Assembly (NCBI RefSeq): GCF_000968535.2
Contig: NC_016112.1
Span: forward strand, 3,348,001 to 3,412,000
From: Methylotuvimicrobium alcaliphilum 20Z
GTDB lineage: Bacteria; Pseudomonadota; Gammaproteobacteria; Methylococcales; Methylomonadaceae
Direction of reading: 5' to 3'
Length of the DNA stretch: 64,000 nucleotides
Below the pieces are notes generated by a model. It searched no databases. It had not been told where the DNA came from and saw only the letters and a program-made list of their open reading frames with translations. Each line of letters begins with the position of its first letter. The stretch's first letter is position 1. Positions 8,133-17,634 of the stretch are shown piece after piece. The position numbers and the translations under genes are program-made.

Positions 8133-10322
8133 CTACCGGATTTCCATTTCGGTCGGCTCGATGCGGTAGATGCCGGTCAGTTTACGTTTAAATTCGTCGG
8201 TGACCAACCTAGCATCATGGCGGCCGGTGACGACTCTAGGAGTCAATAGGATAACCAATTCGGTTTTGGTAGCACTAGTATCCGTACTACCGAATAACGG
8301 GCCGATCAACGGTAGCTCATGCAACCACGGCACACCGGCCCTACCGTAATTGTTATTTTCTTGGATTAGGCCACCTAATACGATGGTTTCACCGCTTTGT
8401 ACCGCGACCGAACTCATAATTTCCCGTGTCTGAATATCTGGATTGCCCGTACTTGTTGGTTCCGCACTTGCAATTATATCTTCCACACTCTGCTCGATTT
8501 CCATGATGACTAGACCGCCGGCATTGACTCTAGGTTTGATTTTCAATTTGACGCCGGTTTGCCGTTGTTGCAGTTGCTGAGTAGCAATAAGCGAATTATC
8601 GGGAGCCGCTGTAGTACCGCCCAGAGGAGTTGTCGTCCCCGTTCTCAGAGAGACCTCCCTACCGACTTGTATAGACGCTTCTTGATTATTCAACACCATC
8701 AGCGAAGGTGAAGAAATGATATTGGTATTACCTTTCGATGCCTGAGCATTCAATACAGCCTTAATATCGCCTGAAACAAAGGCATAGCTTAACCCCCCCG
8801 ACATTGCTCCCAAAGCTACTGGTGCTAATGTTCGAATAACACTGGTGCTTCCCCCCCCGGTAATAGTATTGTTCCCACCGGCTCCATGCTCAAAAAACCA
8901 TTGGATACCATATTTCAACTCATCTTGTAGCGTCACATCCACAATCGTCGCATCGATCAAAACCTGCAACGGCATCACATCCAACTGTTTGATCACGCCC
9001 TTGATCACGTTGTATTCCTGTGCGGTCGCGACGATCACGAGCGAGTTGTTGATCTCGTCGGGGATGATGCGCACATCCTCGACGCCCTTAACCTTAACCC
9101 CGGTTCCGGATGCTTGCATCGGACGCTGGACTTGGCGAATCTGCCCGCCTAACCCACCTAAGCCGCCTCTTTGTTGCGGACGACTGGTCACTTCGACCGA
9201 TCGTCGCCCCGGTGCTACCGACGCTTGCCCCATGCCGACTTGGGACGCCGGGACGCCGTAAATTTCGCTCAGGGTCGCAGCCAATTGCACCGCATCGACA
9301 TGCTGTACTTTATAGACATTAACACCGCCGCCGGTCGCCGATTGCGCCCGGTCGAGCCGAATGATCCAATTTTCGATGTCGCTCAAATAACGCGATTGAT
9401 GCGTGATCGCCAATATCGCGTTCATGCGCTCGATCGCGATGAAGCGAAAAAATTGACCTTCATCCTCCTTGCTTTTTTTATCGACAATTTGTTCCAGCTC
9501 TTCAATCAAGGTCGGCGGGTCGACATGCGTCAACGGAAACAACGCGAAAGACCGGCCGCGCATCATATCGACATCGAAAATCCCGACGATCTCCTGTACG
9601 CGCAGCAATTCAGCCGCGGTGCCGCCTACCAGTAGCAGATTTCTGGACGGGTCGGAATGCAACAAGGTTTTTTCCTGCAGCAACGGCTTAAGTATTTCGA
9701 CGATATTGTCGACACCGACATTCCTAACCGGAATGACGTTGACTTGATAACCGGCAGGCAATACGCGTCCGCGCCGGTCGGCCAGCGACAAGGCCGAGGT
9801 ATAGAGCGCATCGGCCGCAGGTTCAATATGGTAAACACCGCCGTCGTCCTTGACCAAGGCCGCGCTGTTCATGCTCAACAGCATTTCCAGCGTCGGCAGC
9901 ACTTGTTCGCGCGTCAACGGCTGGGTGGTTTGCAAGGTTACTTTGCCGGCGACTTTAGGACTCAACACATAATTCTTACCCAAAATGTCGCCAATAATGA
10001 CCTTGGCAACCTCCCCGAGGTCGGCTTCGTCGAAATTCAAACTGTAAGACCCCTGACCTACGGGCGGACCGGCGCGCCTGATCACATCACCGACCGGCAA
10101 TCCCGTGCCCGGATAGACTTCGGCATGCAGCTTGTCTTTATCTTCTGTTTTGGTTTCTTGCCCCAGTTGTTCGAAAAACTTTTGGTGCGCCTCTAAGTCG
10201 TCGATTTTGGGCTCCACCAAAGACAATTTTTGTCGGGCCTGAGGACCCAATAGCTCGCACCCCCCAGTCGACAGGGTTAACAATGCCATAATCATCGCAT
10301 GGAATCGGTTCACTTTATTCAT
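8133..10322 (-). CDS. gspD: Type II secretion secretin GspD
   Basis: Outer-membrane channel of the type II secretion system. It is 729 residues long. The N terminus is a lipoprotein-like signal ending TLSTGGC, so it may be lipid-anchored and able to self-target. Periplasmic N0-N3 domains follow (SLNFDEADLGEVAKVI, VIPVRNVGVDNIVEILKPLL, VYKVQHVDAVQLAATL with a Gly/Arg-rich insertion near residues 365-395). The secretin core has SSPSLMVLNNQEASIQVGR and the terminal VPWLHELPLIGPLFGS. It is the last gene of the gspE-to-gspD operon, unlike the classical C-D-E order. Confidence 0.96.
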   Translation of the reverse strand: MNKVNRFHAMIMALLTLSTGGCELLGPQARQKLSLVEPKIDDLEAHQKFFEQLGQETKTEDKDKLHAEVYPGTGLPVGDVIRRAGPPVGQGSYSLNFDEADLGEVAKVIIGDILGKNYVLSPKVAGKVTLQTTQPLTREQVLPTLEMLLSMNSAALVKDDGGVYHIEPAADALYTSALSLADRRGRVLPAGYQVNVIPVRNVGVDNIVEILKPLLQEKTLLHSDPSRNLLLVGGTAAELLRVQEIVGIFDVDMMRGRSFALFPLTHVDPPTLIEELEQIVDKKSKEDEGQFFRFIAIERMNAILAITHQSRYLSDIENWIIRLDRAQSATGGGVNVYKVQHVDAVQLAATLSEIYGVPASQVGMGQASVAPGRRSVEVTSRPQQRGGLGGLGGQIRQVQRPMQASGTGVKVKGVEDVRIIPDEINNSLVIVATAQEYNVIKGVIKQLDVMPLQVLIDATIVDVTLQDELKYGIQWFFEHGAGGNNTITGGGSTSVIRTLAPVALGAMSGGLSYAFVSGDIKAVLNAQASKGNTNIISSPSLMVLNNQEASIQVGREVSLRTGTTTPLGGTTAAPDNSLIATQQLQQRQTGVKLKIKPRVNAGGLVIMEIEQSVEDIIASAEPTSTGNPDIQTREIMSSVAVQSGETIVLGGLIQENNNYGRAGVPWLHELPLIGPLFGSTDTSATKTELVILLTPRVVTGRHDARLVTDEFKRKLTGIYRIEPTEMEIR

Positions 10323-10369
10323 CTTGAATTGTTATTTCTGAATCAGGTTCACTAAGGCCGTTTCCGGCG

Positions 10370-10957
10370 TTACTTGGAGGCTGGCGACGGTAGCTTCGGC
10401 GCTGCCGGGCGTTTTGGTGGTGTAAGCGGGCGTCTTCCGGAAGTCGGTTCTTTTTGTTTCGGTTTTCTCAAGATCAATTCTTGCCGCCCCATGCCTCTTT
10501 CAAATATCGCTTTATCCGGCAATATTTCAACTAAGCGCCAACCGTCAACATCTTCTTCAACTGGCATTTTTTTATGGTTTTTTTGATCGGGTAGCGGCTT
10601 GATTCTTCGTAACAATACATGGGGCTTTTGCTGAACCGTATAGATACCGGTCAATTCCCAATCCAAGGTTTCCGAGCTCGTTTCCGACGCACTTTCCAGA
10701 TCCGGATCCGGTTCGGGTGCCGGTCGTCGGCCTTCGATAAATAGCGGGCGACTGACTAAATCGTTATACCGTTCTTCGCTTGGCCGATCGCTTTGAAATT
10801 GCGGGAACGTCAATTCCTCATAGTCTGTCGATAGCGTTTGGGCTTCGCCGGCCGGTATGTCGTTCGCCTGCTCCCAATACCACCATTCGCCTGCGATAAT
10901 GACGACTAAAACCGCACAGGCAGCGCTCAGTAATTTGACTAATGCCGGATTGATCAT
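10370..10957 (-). CDS. GspC/GspP-like type II secretion protein
   Basis: A 195-residue bitopic protein with one N-terminal membrane helix (about residues 6-24), the segment YNDLVSRPLFIEGRRP, an acidic Pro-rich linker and a small C-terminal domain (WELTGIYTVQQKPHVLLRR to WRLVEILPDKAIFERG). It resembles the HR domain with which GspC contacts GspD, but it is shorter and has no PDZ domain. It sits where gspC or gspN function is otherwise missing, overlapping the gspM stop by 4 bases (ATGA). It is probably the inner-membrane clamp protein linking the platform to GspD. The exact subunit name is uncertain. Confidence 0.7.
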   Translation of the reverse strand: MINPALVKLLSAACAVLVVIIAGEWWYWEQANDIPAGEAQTLSTDYEELTFPQFQSDRPSEERYNDLVSRPLFIEGRRPAPEPDPDLESASETSSETLDWELTGIYTVQQKPHVLLRRIKPLPDQKNHKKMPVEEDVDGWRLVEILPDKAIFERGMGRQELILRKPKQKEPTSGRRPLTPPKRPAAPKLPSPASK

Positions 10958-11538
10958 GGCTCTTTACCCATGAAACCGGAAGCCTGAAAGCTGACGTTCA
11001 TTTTATTGCTAGGCTCGACCTTTCGGGTTATCCGGTTGCGCCTGCCTCGTTCGGGGCGAATGTCAAGGTCGTCGATGATTATGAAGGGTACGGCCGATTC
11101 GAGTTGCAGCAAAACCGAGCGAAACTCTTCCATATCGCCGTTCATTCTAATTTTTATCGCGATTCGACTATATTGACCTTCGGTTTTACTCGGTAACACC
11201 TGAGTACTGATTAATTCGCCCCCTGCATTGGCAATCGCGGCCCTGACCGTCTGTTGTAATTCCGCGGAAGCCAGAGCCTCCGATTTGTGCCGGCTAAAAA
11301 AACTTTGTGCGGCATTGGCCTGCTTGATTTTTTCGACATTGGCCGTCACCGCTTCTTTTCTGTCGGTTATCCGTTGATAACGATCCAAACGAAACAGCAA
11401 CTCGTGTTTTTCTTCGCGTAAATCCAAGGCCGCATTGATCAAGGGCACCACCAGAAAGCCGATCACCATCAATACGACCGCAATCAACAAGCCTACGGCG
11501 ACTAGGCGTTGCGGCGGGTATTTATCGAGTAGCGTCAT
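10954..11538 (-). CDS. gspM: Type II secretion protein GspM (PilO-like)
   Basis: Inner-membrane assembly-platform protein of 194 residues. It has a single N-terminal helix (about residues 14-33), a coiled coil (LREEKHELLFRLDRYQRITD) and a periplasmic ferredoxin-like domain with the pattern EEFRSVLLQLESAVPFIIID. The gene starts inside the end of gspL (17-base overlap), and partnership with GspL is the family rule. Sequence alone places it in the GspM/PilO superfamily; operon position gives the name. Confidence 0.82.
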   Translation of the reverse strand: MTLLDKYPPQRLVAVGLLIAVVLMVIGFLVVPLINAALDLREEKHELLFRLDRYQRITDRKEAVTANVEKIKQANAAQSFFSRHKSEALASAELQQTVRAAIANAGGELISTQVLPSKTEGQYSRIAIKIRMNGDMEEFRSVLLQLESAVPFIIIDDLDIRPERGRRNRITRKVEPSNKMNVSFQASGFMGKEP

Positions 11539-12634
11539 CGCCGCTCCTAGGTTTAATATCCACGGATAGCTGAAAACGCTCTAAACCGCTCAGTCTATCG
11601 CGGGTGACCGGCGATACGAAACGAGCATTGGCAAATAGTTCCGATTCTTCCAATTTTGAGATGAGCGCCGATGCGGCCGGCGATTGGCCTTGAAACTGTA
11701 GCCGACCTTCGTTAAAACGCAAATAATTGAGCCAAGTATCGTCTTTTATCAATTCGCTGAGGGTGTTCAATATATCGACGATTGTCGGCGACTGCTGTTT
11801 TTTAGCGATCAGTTGTTGCGCTCGCGCAATAATGGTATCGATTTCGGCTTGAATGTTTTCAACGGCTCTCGCTTCTTTTTCGATAACCGCAATGTCATCT
11901 CTAAGAGCCGCTACAGCCCGACTTTCCAGCCAAATAGGTAAGACCATCGCGACGGACAGCAGTAAGAAAAACAACGCTGCCAAGCCGCCGTGTACATAGC
12001 TGTGCCAAGGTATTTTGTTTTCGCGGCGATGTGCCGGCAAGAGATTATAATGGGATACGTCCGATTTCGCTTGATTGCTTACCGGTTCGTAGTCGATTAG
12101 CGACGGATGCAGCGTTAATGCCGTCAACTCATCTAATAAAGCATCCAATTTATCCTTTGGCGTCAACACCAAAACGAGGCGCACGATGCCGGCTTGCTTG
12201 TTTTTTTCGACCAGCTTGACTGAAAAATAGACTTGATCTTTGTTAAACGGAGTTAGGCGATCGATTTCATAAGCAATCACTTGTTGTAAATTTTCCGCGG
12301 CGGCAATCGGAAAGGTCAGCTCCTTGCTAATCGCATCGGAAGGCGCAAGCCGCACGATGAATTGGGTTTTCTCGTAGCGCGCATCTTTTGCCAAAATTTT
12401 CTTGATCGCCTCGACTCCCGCCGCATCCCTTGAAAATTCGCCAAGGTTTTCAATCGCTTCGCCGACTTCATAGGTTAACGAGAATGAGGAGGCATGAGGC
12501 CGTAAAATCAGTTTACTTTGTTGTTGATCAAGAATTTTCTTGATCTCTTCGGGCAATAAATGAGAAAGCTCGTTTCCCCACCACCGAAAAAACTTTTTTA
12601 CATCCAGATCAATGTTCGCATCAAGATTCAGCAT
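11522..12634 (-). CDS. gspL: Type II secretion protein GspL (PilM/PilN-like)
   Basis: A 370-residue inner-membrane platform protein expected to connect GspE in the cytoplasm to GspM. Residues 1-205 are cytoplasmic and ribonuclease-H-fold-like (LTFPIAAAENLQQVIAYEID). One membrane helix (about 212-235, GGLAALFFLLLSVAMVLPIW) is followed by a coiled coil and a PilN-type periplasmic domain (VDILNTLSELIKDDTWLNYL). A 346-base gap separates it from gspK upstream. Confidence 0.85.
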   Translation of the reverse strand: MLNLDANIDLDVKKFFRWWGNELSHLLPEEIKKILDQQQSKLILRPHASSFSLTYEVGEAIENLGEFSRDAAGVEAIKKILAKDARYEKTQFIVRLAPSDAISKELTFPIAAAENLQQVIAYEIDRLTPFNKDQVYFSVKLVEKNKQAGIVRLVLVLTPKDKLDALLDELTALTLHPSLIDYEPVSNQAKSDVSHYNLLPAHRRENKIPWHSYVHGGLAALFFLLLSVAMVLPIWLESRAVAALRDDIAVIEKEARAVENIQAEIDTIIARAQQLIAKKQQSPTIVDILNTLSELIKDDTWLNYLRFNEGRLQFQGQSPAASALISKLEESELFANARFVSPVTRDRLSGLERFQLSVDIKPRSGDDATR

Positions 12635-12980
12635 TGGTCATGTTTTGTTTCTAGTTGAGTTTCAGTGGGTAAAAATACGAGTTTTCATTAAACGTAAGAT
12701 TGGTGGATTGTCTCATTAAAGTCGATTTGTCCGTGTTACATAAACGGCTAAGGGTATAAGGAAAAGATGACAAGAATGCGTCTTTTCCGTTACGCGAGCT
12801 TCAGCTCGGCATCCATCAATCGTAGGTTGCGCATCGCGCACCTGGGTCGGGACCTATCGTCAGGCTCGGTACCGTGGAAAGGTACGCGATGCGCACCCTA
12901 CGGCCTTGGCAAGCAGGGTTTGTTAGCCCGTCCTACACGTTTTGACCGTGACCTATGCAAGCCACGGCGCTTGGCTCACA
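12635..12980. repeat. Hairpin-containing gap inside the T2SS operon
   Basis: Between gspK and gspL. The 22-base arms at 12821-12842 and 12881-12902 (CGTAGG[T/G]TGCGCATCGCG) form an imperfect inverted repeat around a 38-base loop, a REP-like element. No gene is seen. Transcription from gspK to gspL must pass this structure unless gspL has its own promoter. Confidence 0.75.
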
Positions 12981-13937
12981 TCAATAATTTTCCATTTCAT
13001 AGGCGAATAAAGAGTGGACTTTGGAATGTATCGGTTGCCACCGAGCCACCGAAAAAGGTTGGCCCGGGTTACTCGAACGCCTAACCAAAACCTTGACACC
13101 CGCCGTGACGCCCTCGCCGACCATGGCCTCCGAAACAATAGTCAACGCGCCACTTGCCGATCTACCGGGCTGCGCTTGATCGTCTTCCTGCATTTCGAAT
13201 TCTCCCGGCATCTCGCCTCCCTGCTCAGTCGGCGAAAAAGCTCTAACCCTAGGGACGGCATTCTCGGCATCGGATCTCCCTGTTATCGGTTTGGCGGCAA
13301 AGTTGTCCTCGTTTTCCAGCATATATCGCAATTCCGCCGAGGCTTTGTCGAGATCGACACCTGCTTGACCGGATTCAATGGTAATAAACGGCTCTAGCCA
13401 GTCGTAGAGCACGGCATCCACGCCTAGAACCATTTGCAATTCCTCGAGCGACTGGAATGCTTGGTTACGAGGGGCATATCTCAAGCCGGCCGCTTGATAT
13501 TCTTTTTTCTCGGCGCCGTCTTCGCGCGTGTCGTCATCCTGATCGCGCCAATCGATAATGGCGTTGGCGACCCGCGTTTGCCTATCAACCTCTACCGGTG
13601 CGTACCTCAAAAGTTTGAGCAATAAATCCAATTCCGCCCGATTAATGTCGACCTTGCCGTTTTCCGCAAGAATACGGACTCGTATCACGGCCTCATCGAA
13701 ACTAAATTCATAAATTTGACCATCGGCATCCCAGCGTTTTAACGGGTCTTCTTCCAGCATCATCAATTCCGCCACCGCAATGCCGGCCTCCGCAAAAGCT
13801 TGGGCCTCGGCCCTAGTCTTCATCCCGAACATTATAGACGATTCCCGGCGCATACTCAGCGCAAAACTTCCGGCCATGATCGTTAACAACGTCAGCACCC
13901 AAAGCACCAACACCAATGCCAAACCCTTTTGCCGCAT
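12981..13937 (-). CDS. gspK: Type II secretion minor pseudopilin GspK
   Basis: Large minor pseudopilin at the pseudopilus tip. It is 318 residues long. The class III signal is MRQKG followed by LALVLVLWVLTLL; as usual for GspK there is no Glu at position +5. The body has the family's helical insertion (INRAELDLLLKLLRYAP, VANAIIDWRDQDDD, PRNQAFQSLEELQMVLG). Its ATG shares a base with the gspJ stop. Confidence 0.92.
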   Translation of the reverse strand: MRQKGLALVLVLWVLTLLTIMAGSFALSMRRESSIMFGMKTRAEAQAFAEAGIAVAELMMLEEDPLKRWDADGQIYEFSFDEAVIRVRILAENGKVDINRAELDLLLKLLRYAPVEVDRQTRVANAIIDWRDQDDDTREDGAEKKEYQAAGLRYAPRNQAFQSLEELQMVLGVDAVLYDWLEPFITIESGQAGVDLDKASAELRYMLENEDNFAAKPITGRSDAENAVPRVRAFSPTEQGGEMPGEFEMQEDDQAQPGRSASGALTIVSEAMVGEGVTAGVKVLVRRSSNPGQPFSVARWQPIHSKVHSLFAYEMENY

Positions 13938-14617
13938 TAATCGAACCCCTGGTCAATGCCGCCAGAAAATTCGGGACCGACGGCGGTATCCGCCGCGGCT
14001 TTTAAGGCGATAAACATATCCGGCCAATACAATTCGTTGTCGCGAACAATCCTGATTCTGACCAAACGCGGTAACGCTTCTCTATCCACCCACTCATCCT
14101 GCCACCCGTTTGCTCCGGAAAGCGGATCCATGCCGAAATAACCGACCTGGAAAGAGTTCACATGCTTAAGAATTACGACGCCTTCATCCTGCGCAGCTTG
14201 TCCTTCTGCTTCCGGAAAGAAGGGTTGAACCGCAACAGTCAGCCATTTGTCGCCGCCCACTTGCCGCAAATACACGCTAAACATTTGCAAACCGGGACGA
14301 GCCGCACTGGCAGGAAGCGGCGATACGAATTGAAGGGCATCGGGTCTGCCGACAAACGAGAAGGCTCGTTCTTGATCGGGGTTAAAGTCTTGCCACAACG
14401 GTTGCGTGACGCCCAAGTGCCTGCGAAAAAATTGATAGACCAACGCGGCTTCGCCGCTCTGAGCCACTTTACCCTCGCCCGCCTCCCAACTTTGCGCACT
14501 GATTCTGAGCGTGCCGAATAGCAAGACCATCATGACGCTCAATAAGGTCATGGCCAGCATAATTTCTATTAGCGTAAAACCGGTTTGCTTCTTCGATGTG
14601 TAATGAGTTTTAGACAT
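13937..14617 (-). CDS. gspJ: Type II secretion minor pseudopilin GspJ
   Basis: A 226-residue minor pseudopilin of the tip complex with GspH, GspI and GspK. The prepilin peptidase site is KKQTG/FTLIEIMLAMTL (residues about 9-26), with Glu at +5. The body includes RISAQSWEAGEGKVAQSG and an acidic C terminus. It lies between gspI and gspK with almost no spacing. Confidence 0.93.
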   Translation of the reverse strand: MSKTHYTSKKQTGFTLIEIMLAMTLLSVMMVLLFGTLRISAQSWEAGEGKVAQSGEAALVYQFFRRHLGVTQPLWQDFNPDQERAFSFVGRPDALQFVSPLPASAARPGLQMFSVYLRQVGGDKWLTVAVQPFFPEAEGQAAQDEGVVILKHVNSFQVGYFGMDPLSGANGWQDEWVDREALPRLVRIRIVRDNELYWPDMFIALKAAADTAVGPEFSGGIDQGFD

Positions 14618-14623
14618 GGGCGG

Positions 14624-15040
14624 CTATCGACTGCTTGCGGCTTCCGCCCGTCCTAAACGTAGCGTTTTTAATTGAAAAACGCGCGGCTCGGCGGCTTCTT
14701 CAGACCAACTAACCCTAACATCGATGCGATACAATAGCGGCAATTCGTTTTGATTACCTGAAGGTTGCAGTTGAAAATCGGCCGGTCGGATAACAACTAG
14801 CCATTCATAGCGATCGAATTCCGTACCTGAAAATTGGCTGGCTTGCAGCGGCGTTTCCACGCCCGCCCGCGCCATTAAAGACTCCGCGATTTGCACAGCC
14901 GACGAATAATCGTCGGCAACGATTGCAGTATTGATACCGCCCGAAAAAATCCGGAGCAAAACACCTAAGGCCATCGCCATAATCGCAAAGGCCACTAGAA
15001 TTTCCATCAATGAGAAACCTTGCTGCTTAGAAACGGGCAT
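14624..15040 (-). CDS. gspI: Type II secretion minor pseudopilin GspI
   Basis: A 138-residue minor pseudopilin thought to nucleate the pseudopilus tip. The prepilin site is SKQQG/FSLMEILVAFAIMA. The body has AVQIAESLMARAG. A family E repeat begins within two bases upstream of the ATG, so no native Shine-Dalgarno sequence remains visible. Translation may depend on repeat sequence. Confidence 0.93.
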   Translation of the reverse strand: MPVSKQQGFSLMEILVAFAIMAMALGVLLRIFSGGINTAIVADDYSSAVQIAESLMARAGVETPLQASQFSGTEFDRYEWLVVIRPADFQLQPSGNQNELPLLYRIDVRVSWSEEAAEPRVFQLKTLRLGRAEAASSR

Positions 15041-15041
15041 G

Positions 15042-15276
15042 AAATAACTTTATCAAATGTCGGAAGGATATTCGGAGACTCGATTGGTAGATGTCGGCGG
15101 CGGGAAAGTCGCCGCCAAGCCCCCGTGGGCGGATTTACGGCGTTCCTCGACTGGCATACCCCACCCCCTAAGATCGGCGAAACTGCTCAAACTGGGAATT
15201 GCTGGGATGTATTTACGGCGTCCTGGCAAGCGAGTCACCGAATCTCCACAAAGCTTACTATTTCGGGAAGTTATTT
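15042..15276. repeat. Family E repeat between gspH and gspI
   Basis: The ends are AAATAACTT (15042-15050) and its complement AAGTTATTT (15268-15276). Next to each lies the subterminal pair GACTCGATTGG.AG and CTGGCAAGCGAGTC, as in the copy at 21952-22255. The interior (about 15092-15210) is family B-type sequence with the B right end CTCAAACTGGGAATTGCTG. It fills the whole gap and abuts the gspI start codon. Confidence 0.78.
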
Positions 15277-15288
15277 TGTACATATTCC

Positions 15289-15744
15289 TTAGGCATCGGT
15301 CAGGTCGATCAATCCGGTTAACCAATTGATTTCGATGCGCCATACCCATTGATCCAATTCCATCGTCAGCCGTCCGCCGGTTGAAGAACCGTCGCCGAAG
15401 AAACGGACACTGGCCCGACCGTCCTGACTGTACTCGCTTTCCGCCGTCACAAGCCTGACTTGGATATTTTGCGGAATCTGGTAAACCTTATCGCGCGTAC
15501 TAATATAATAGGTGTTGTCGCCGAAATCGATCGTCACGGTCGTCTCTTCGCCAAGCATCAAGGCCTGCCCTCTTGCATAACGCAGGGCCGAAATCATATC
15601 TCGCGCCGCCGTTTTAATCGTCGTTGCATCGTTACCTGATGAAATCGATATACCGACAGCGCCGAAGGCCAGCACCATGATAAACAGCACTACGGCCAAT
15701 TCGATCATCGTGAACCCGCGATTGGCTCGAGATATTGCTACCAT
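15289..15744 (-). CDS. gspH: Type II secretion minor pseudopilin GspH
   Basis: About 151 residues. The prepilin site is ANRG/FTMIELAVVLFIMV, and the body pattern AARDMISALRYARGQALMLG is typical of GspH/FimT. I took the ATG at 15744; a TTG at 15753 in the same frame is possible, and neither has a clear Shine-Dalgarno sequence. It is isolated from gspG by a family B repeat and from gspI by a family E repeat. Confidence 0.9.
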   Translation of the reverse strand: MVAISRANRGFTMIELAVVLFIMVLAFGAVGISISSGNDATTIKTAARDMISALRYARGQALMLGEETTVTIDFGDNTYYISTRDKVYQIPQNIQVRLVTAESEYSQDGRASVRFFGDGSSTGGRLTMELDQWVWRIEINWLTGLIDLTDA

Positions 15745-15788
15745 TCTAAACAATGCCGACGAACCCGAATAAACAATTCAATGGATAA

Positions 15789-15955
15789 CAGCAATTCCCA
15801 ATTTGAGTGTAAAAAAGGGTGTGGAGTATGCTTGGCTAGGATGTCGGCGGCAGGGAGAGCCGCCGTCAATCCCCCAAGGATGGGTTCACGGCGTTCCTTG
15901 ACAGGCATGCTCCACTCCCTCAGCTCCGAGAATATGTTCAAACTGGGAATTGCTG
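15789..15955. repeat. Family B repeat between gspG and gspH
   Basis: 167 bp with inverted ends CAGCAATTCCCAATTTGAG and TTCAAACTGGGAATTGCTG. It is flanked by a near-perfect 10-base duplication, CAATGGATAA before and CAATGAATAA after. The interior carries GGGTGTGGAGTATGC paired with GCATGCTCCACTCCC, so the whole element can fold on itself. It is non-coding. Confidence 0.9.
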
Positions 15956-15967
15956 CAATGAATAAAG

Positions 15968-16408
15968 TCATTCCCAACTGACAATATCTTGATCCTCGCC
16001 GTCTCCCCCTTCTTTTTGATCGGCACCGAGCGTATACAAATCGAATCGGCCATGCTCGCCCGGCGATTTATAAAAATAGGGTTGTTGCCAAGGATCCAAA
16101 GGAATCCGGTTTTTCCGTAAATACGGACCGTTCCAACGATCCACGTCGTTAGGTTTTTCGATCAGCGCCTGCAAGCCGTGTTCGGTGGTCGGATAACGCC
16201 CGACATCGAGTTTGTACATATCGAGCGCGGCTGAAAGATCGGCGATTTGAACGATGGCGGTCTTGGTTTTCGACGCCCCCATATGCTTCATGACCTGCGG
16301 ACCGACAACACCGGCCAACATCGCAATAATGCCTAATACCACGAGTAATTCGAGCAAGGTAAAACCGCTGTTTTTAATTCTTAATCGTTTTATTCCCAAT
16401 CGTTTCAT
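15968..16408 (-). CDS. gspG: Type II secretion major pseudopilin GspG
   Basis: Main subunit of the pseudopilus, 146 residues. The prepilin site is KNSG/FTLLELLVVLGIIAML. The conserved YPTTEHGLQALIEKP, WNGPYLRKNRIPLDPW and the acidic calcium-site tail LGADQKEGGDGEDQDI are all present. The leader before the cleavage site is long (about 14 residues) and basic. Confidence 0.97.
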   Translation of the reverse strand: MKRLGIKRLRIKNSGFTLLELLVVLGIIAMLAGVVGPQVMKHMGASKTKTAIVQIADLSAALDMYKLDVGRYPTTEHGLQALIEKPNDVDRWNGPYLRKNRIPLDPWQQPYFYKSPGEHGRFDLYTLGADQKEGGDGEDQDIVSWE

Positions 16409-16416
16409 GTTTTTTC

Positions 16417-17634
16417 CTAAAAGGCCAAATCGTTTACACTCAAAATTGCCAACAAGATTGAAATAATGATACCGGCAATCATGAGTCCTAAAGTTATGAT
16501 CAATACCGGCTCCAATAGAGCTAGCATACGCTGTATCGATACTTTGAGCTGCTTGTCGTAAATCGTCGCGACACGCAACAGCATCTCTTCCAAACGACCG
16601 GTTTCCTCTCCCATCCGGATCATTTGCATCGCCATTTTAGGTAATACGCCCTTGTCGAGTAAAGCGTCGGACATATGACGACCTTGTTTGAGCTGCTCTT
16701 CGGCATCTCTGACCGCGTCTACCAGCGTTAAGTTCGACACGGTCTCGCGGACGATCGTCAACGCACTGATGATCGATACGCCGTTTCCTAACAGCGTGCC
16801 GAGCGTACGGGTAATGTTCGCGGTTTCCATCGCAAGCAAAATGTTGCCCACCAACGGCATTTTTAGAAACCGGGCATCCCACCCTTTGCGAGACGCCGGC
16901 TCCGCCAGTTGATGATTCATATAAATATAGGCCGATACTATTATCGCCAACAATAACCACCAGTAGTTTTGTAGCCAATTGGCCAGGCCCACGACAATCT
17001 GAGTCGGCACCGGCAATGCCTGGCCGGCGCTTTCGAACATCTCGGTAAATTGAGGCACCACAAAAGTTAGCATCACAAACAACGATGCAAACGACATGAC
17101 CATTAAAATGATCGGGTATATCAGTGCGGTGCTCACCGTATCCTTAAGCTCCCGCGAGCGCTCGAGATAGTCCGCCAAGCGCACCAAAACGCCGCCTAGA
17201 TTACCGCCCGCCTCTCCGGCTCGGATCATATTCAGATAAAATTTGGAGAACACGCCGGCTTGACTCTGCAAGGCATCGGCAAGAGACGTCCCGCCTTTGA
17301 CTTTTTCCAATACGCGCGCGAGCAATTTGCTCAATTTTTCATTTTCCTCGGTCAAATCGATTAACACCGAAAGCGATTTGTCGAGAGGTAGGCCCGAATC
17401 CAGCAAAGTGGCCAACTCGCCGGTCAACATCAATACCTCTTTTTGCGACAGCCTAAGCTGTTTAGCCCCCAGTCGTAACCCGAGAAATGTTCTGCCTTTC
17501 GATAAAGAAACGTGAAGCGGGATAAAACCTTCCGTTTGCAATTCGGCGATCAAAGCCGCTTCGTCGGCGACTTCACGCAAACCGTCTTCAACTTCGCCGT
17601 TAGTATTTACGGCTTTATACGCATAGAGTGCCAT
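16417..17634 (-). CDS. gspF: Type II secretion inner-membrane protein GspF
   Basis: Polytopic platform protein (405 residues) that couples GspE to pseudopilus assembly. It has two homologous GspF domains (about residues 70-193 and 272-395), with membrane segments near 170-190, 215-240 and 375-395. Motifs include ELATLLDSGLPLDKSL, MIRAGEAGGNLGGVL and MIRMGEETGRLEEML. It overlaps the gspE stop by one base (TGATG). Confidence 0.96.
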   Translation of the reverse strand: MALYAYKAVNTNGEVEDGLREVADEAALIAELQTEGFIPLHVSLSKGRTFLGLRLGAKQLRLSQKEVLMLTGELATLLDSGLPLDKSLSVLIDLTEENEKLSKLLARVLEKVKGGTSLADALQSQAGVFSKFYLNMIRAGEAGGNLGGVLVRLADYLERSRELKDTVSTALIYPIILMVMSFASLFVMLTFVVPQFTEMFESAGQALPVPTQIVVGLANWLQNYWWLLLAIIVSAYIYMNHQLAEPASRKGWDARFLKMPLVGNILLAMETANITRTLGTLLGNGVSIISALTIVRETVSNLTLVDAVRDAEEQLKQGRHMSDALLDKGVLPKMAMQMIRMGEETGRLEEMLLRVATIYDKQLKVSIQRMLALLEPVLIITLGLMIAGIIISILLAILSVNDLAF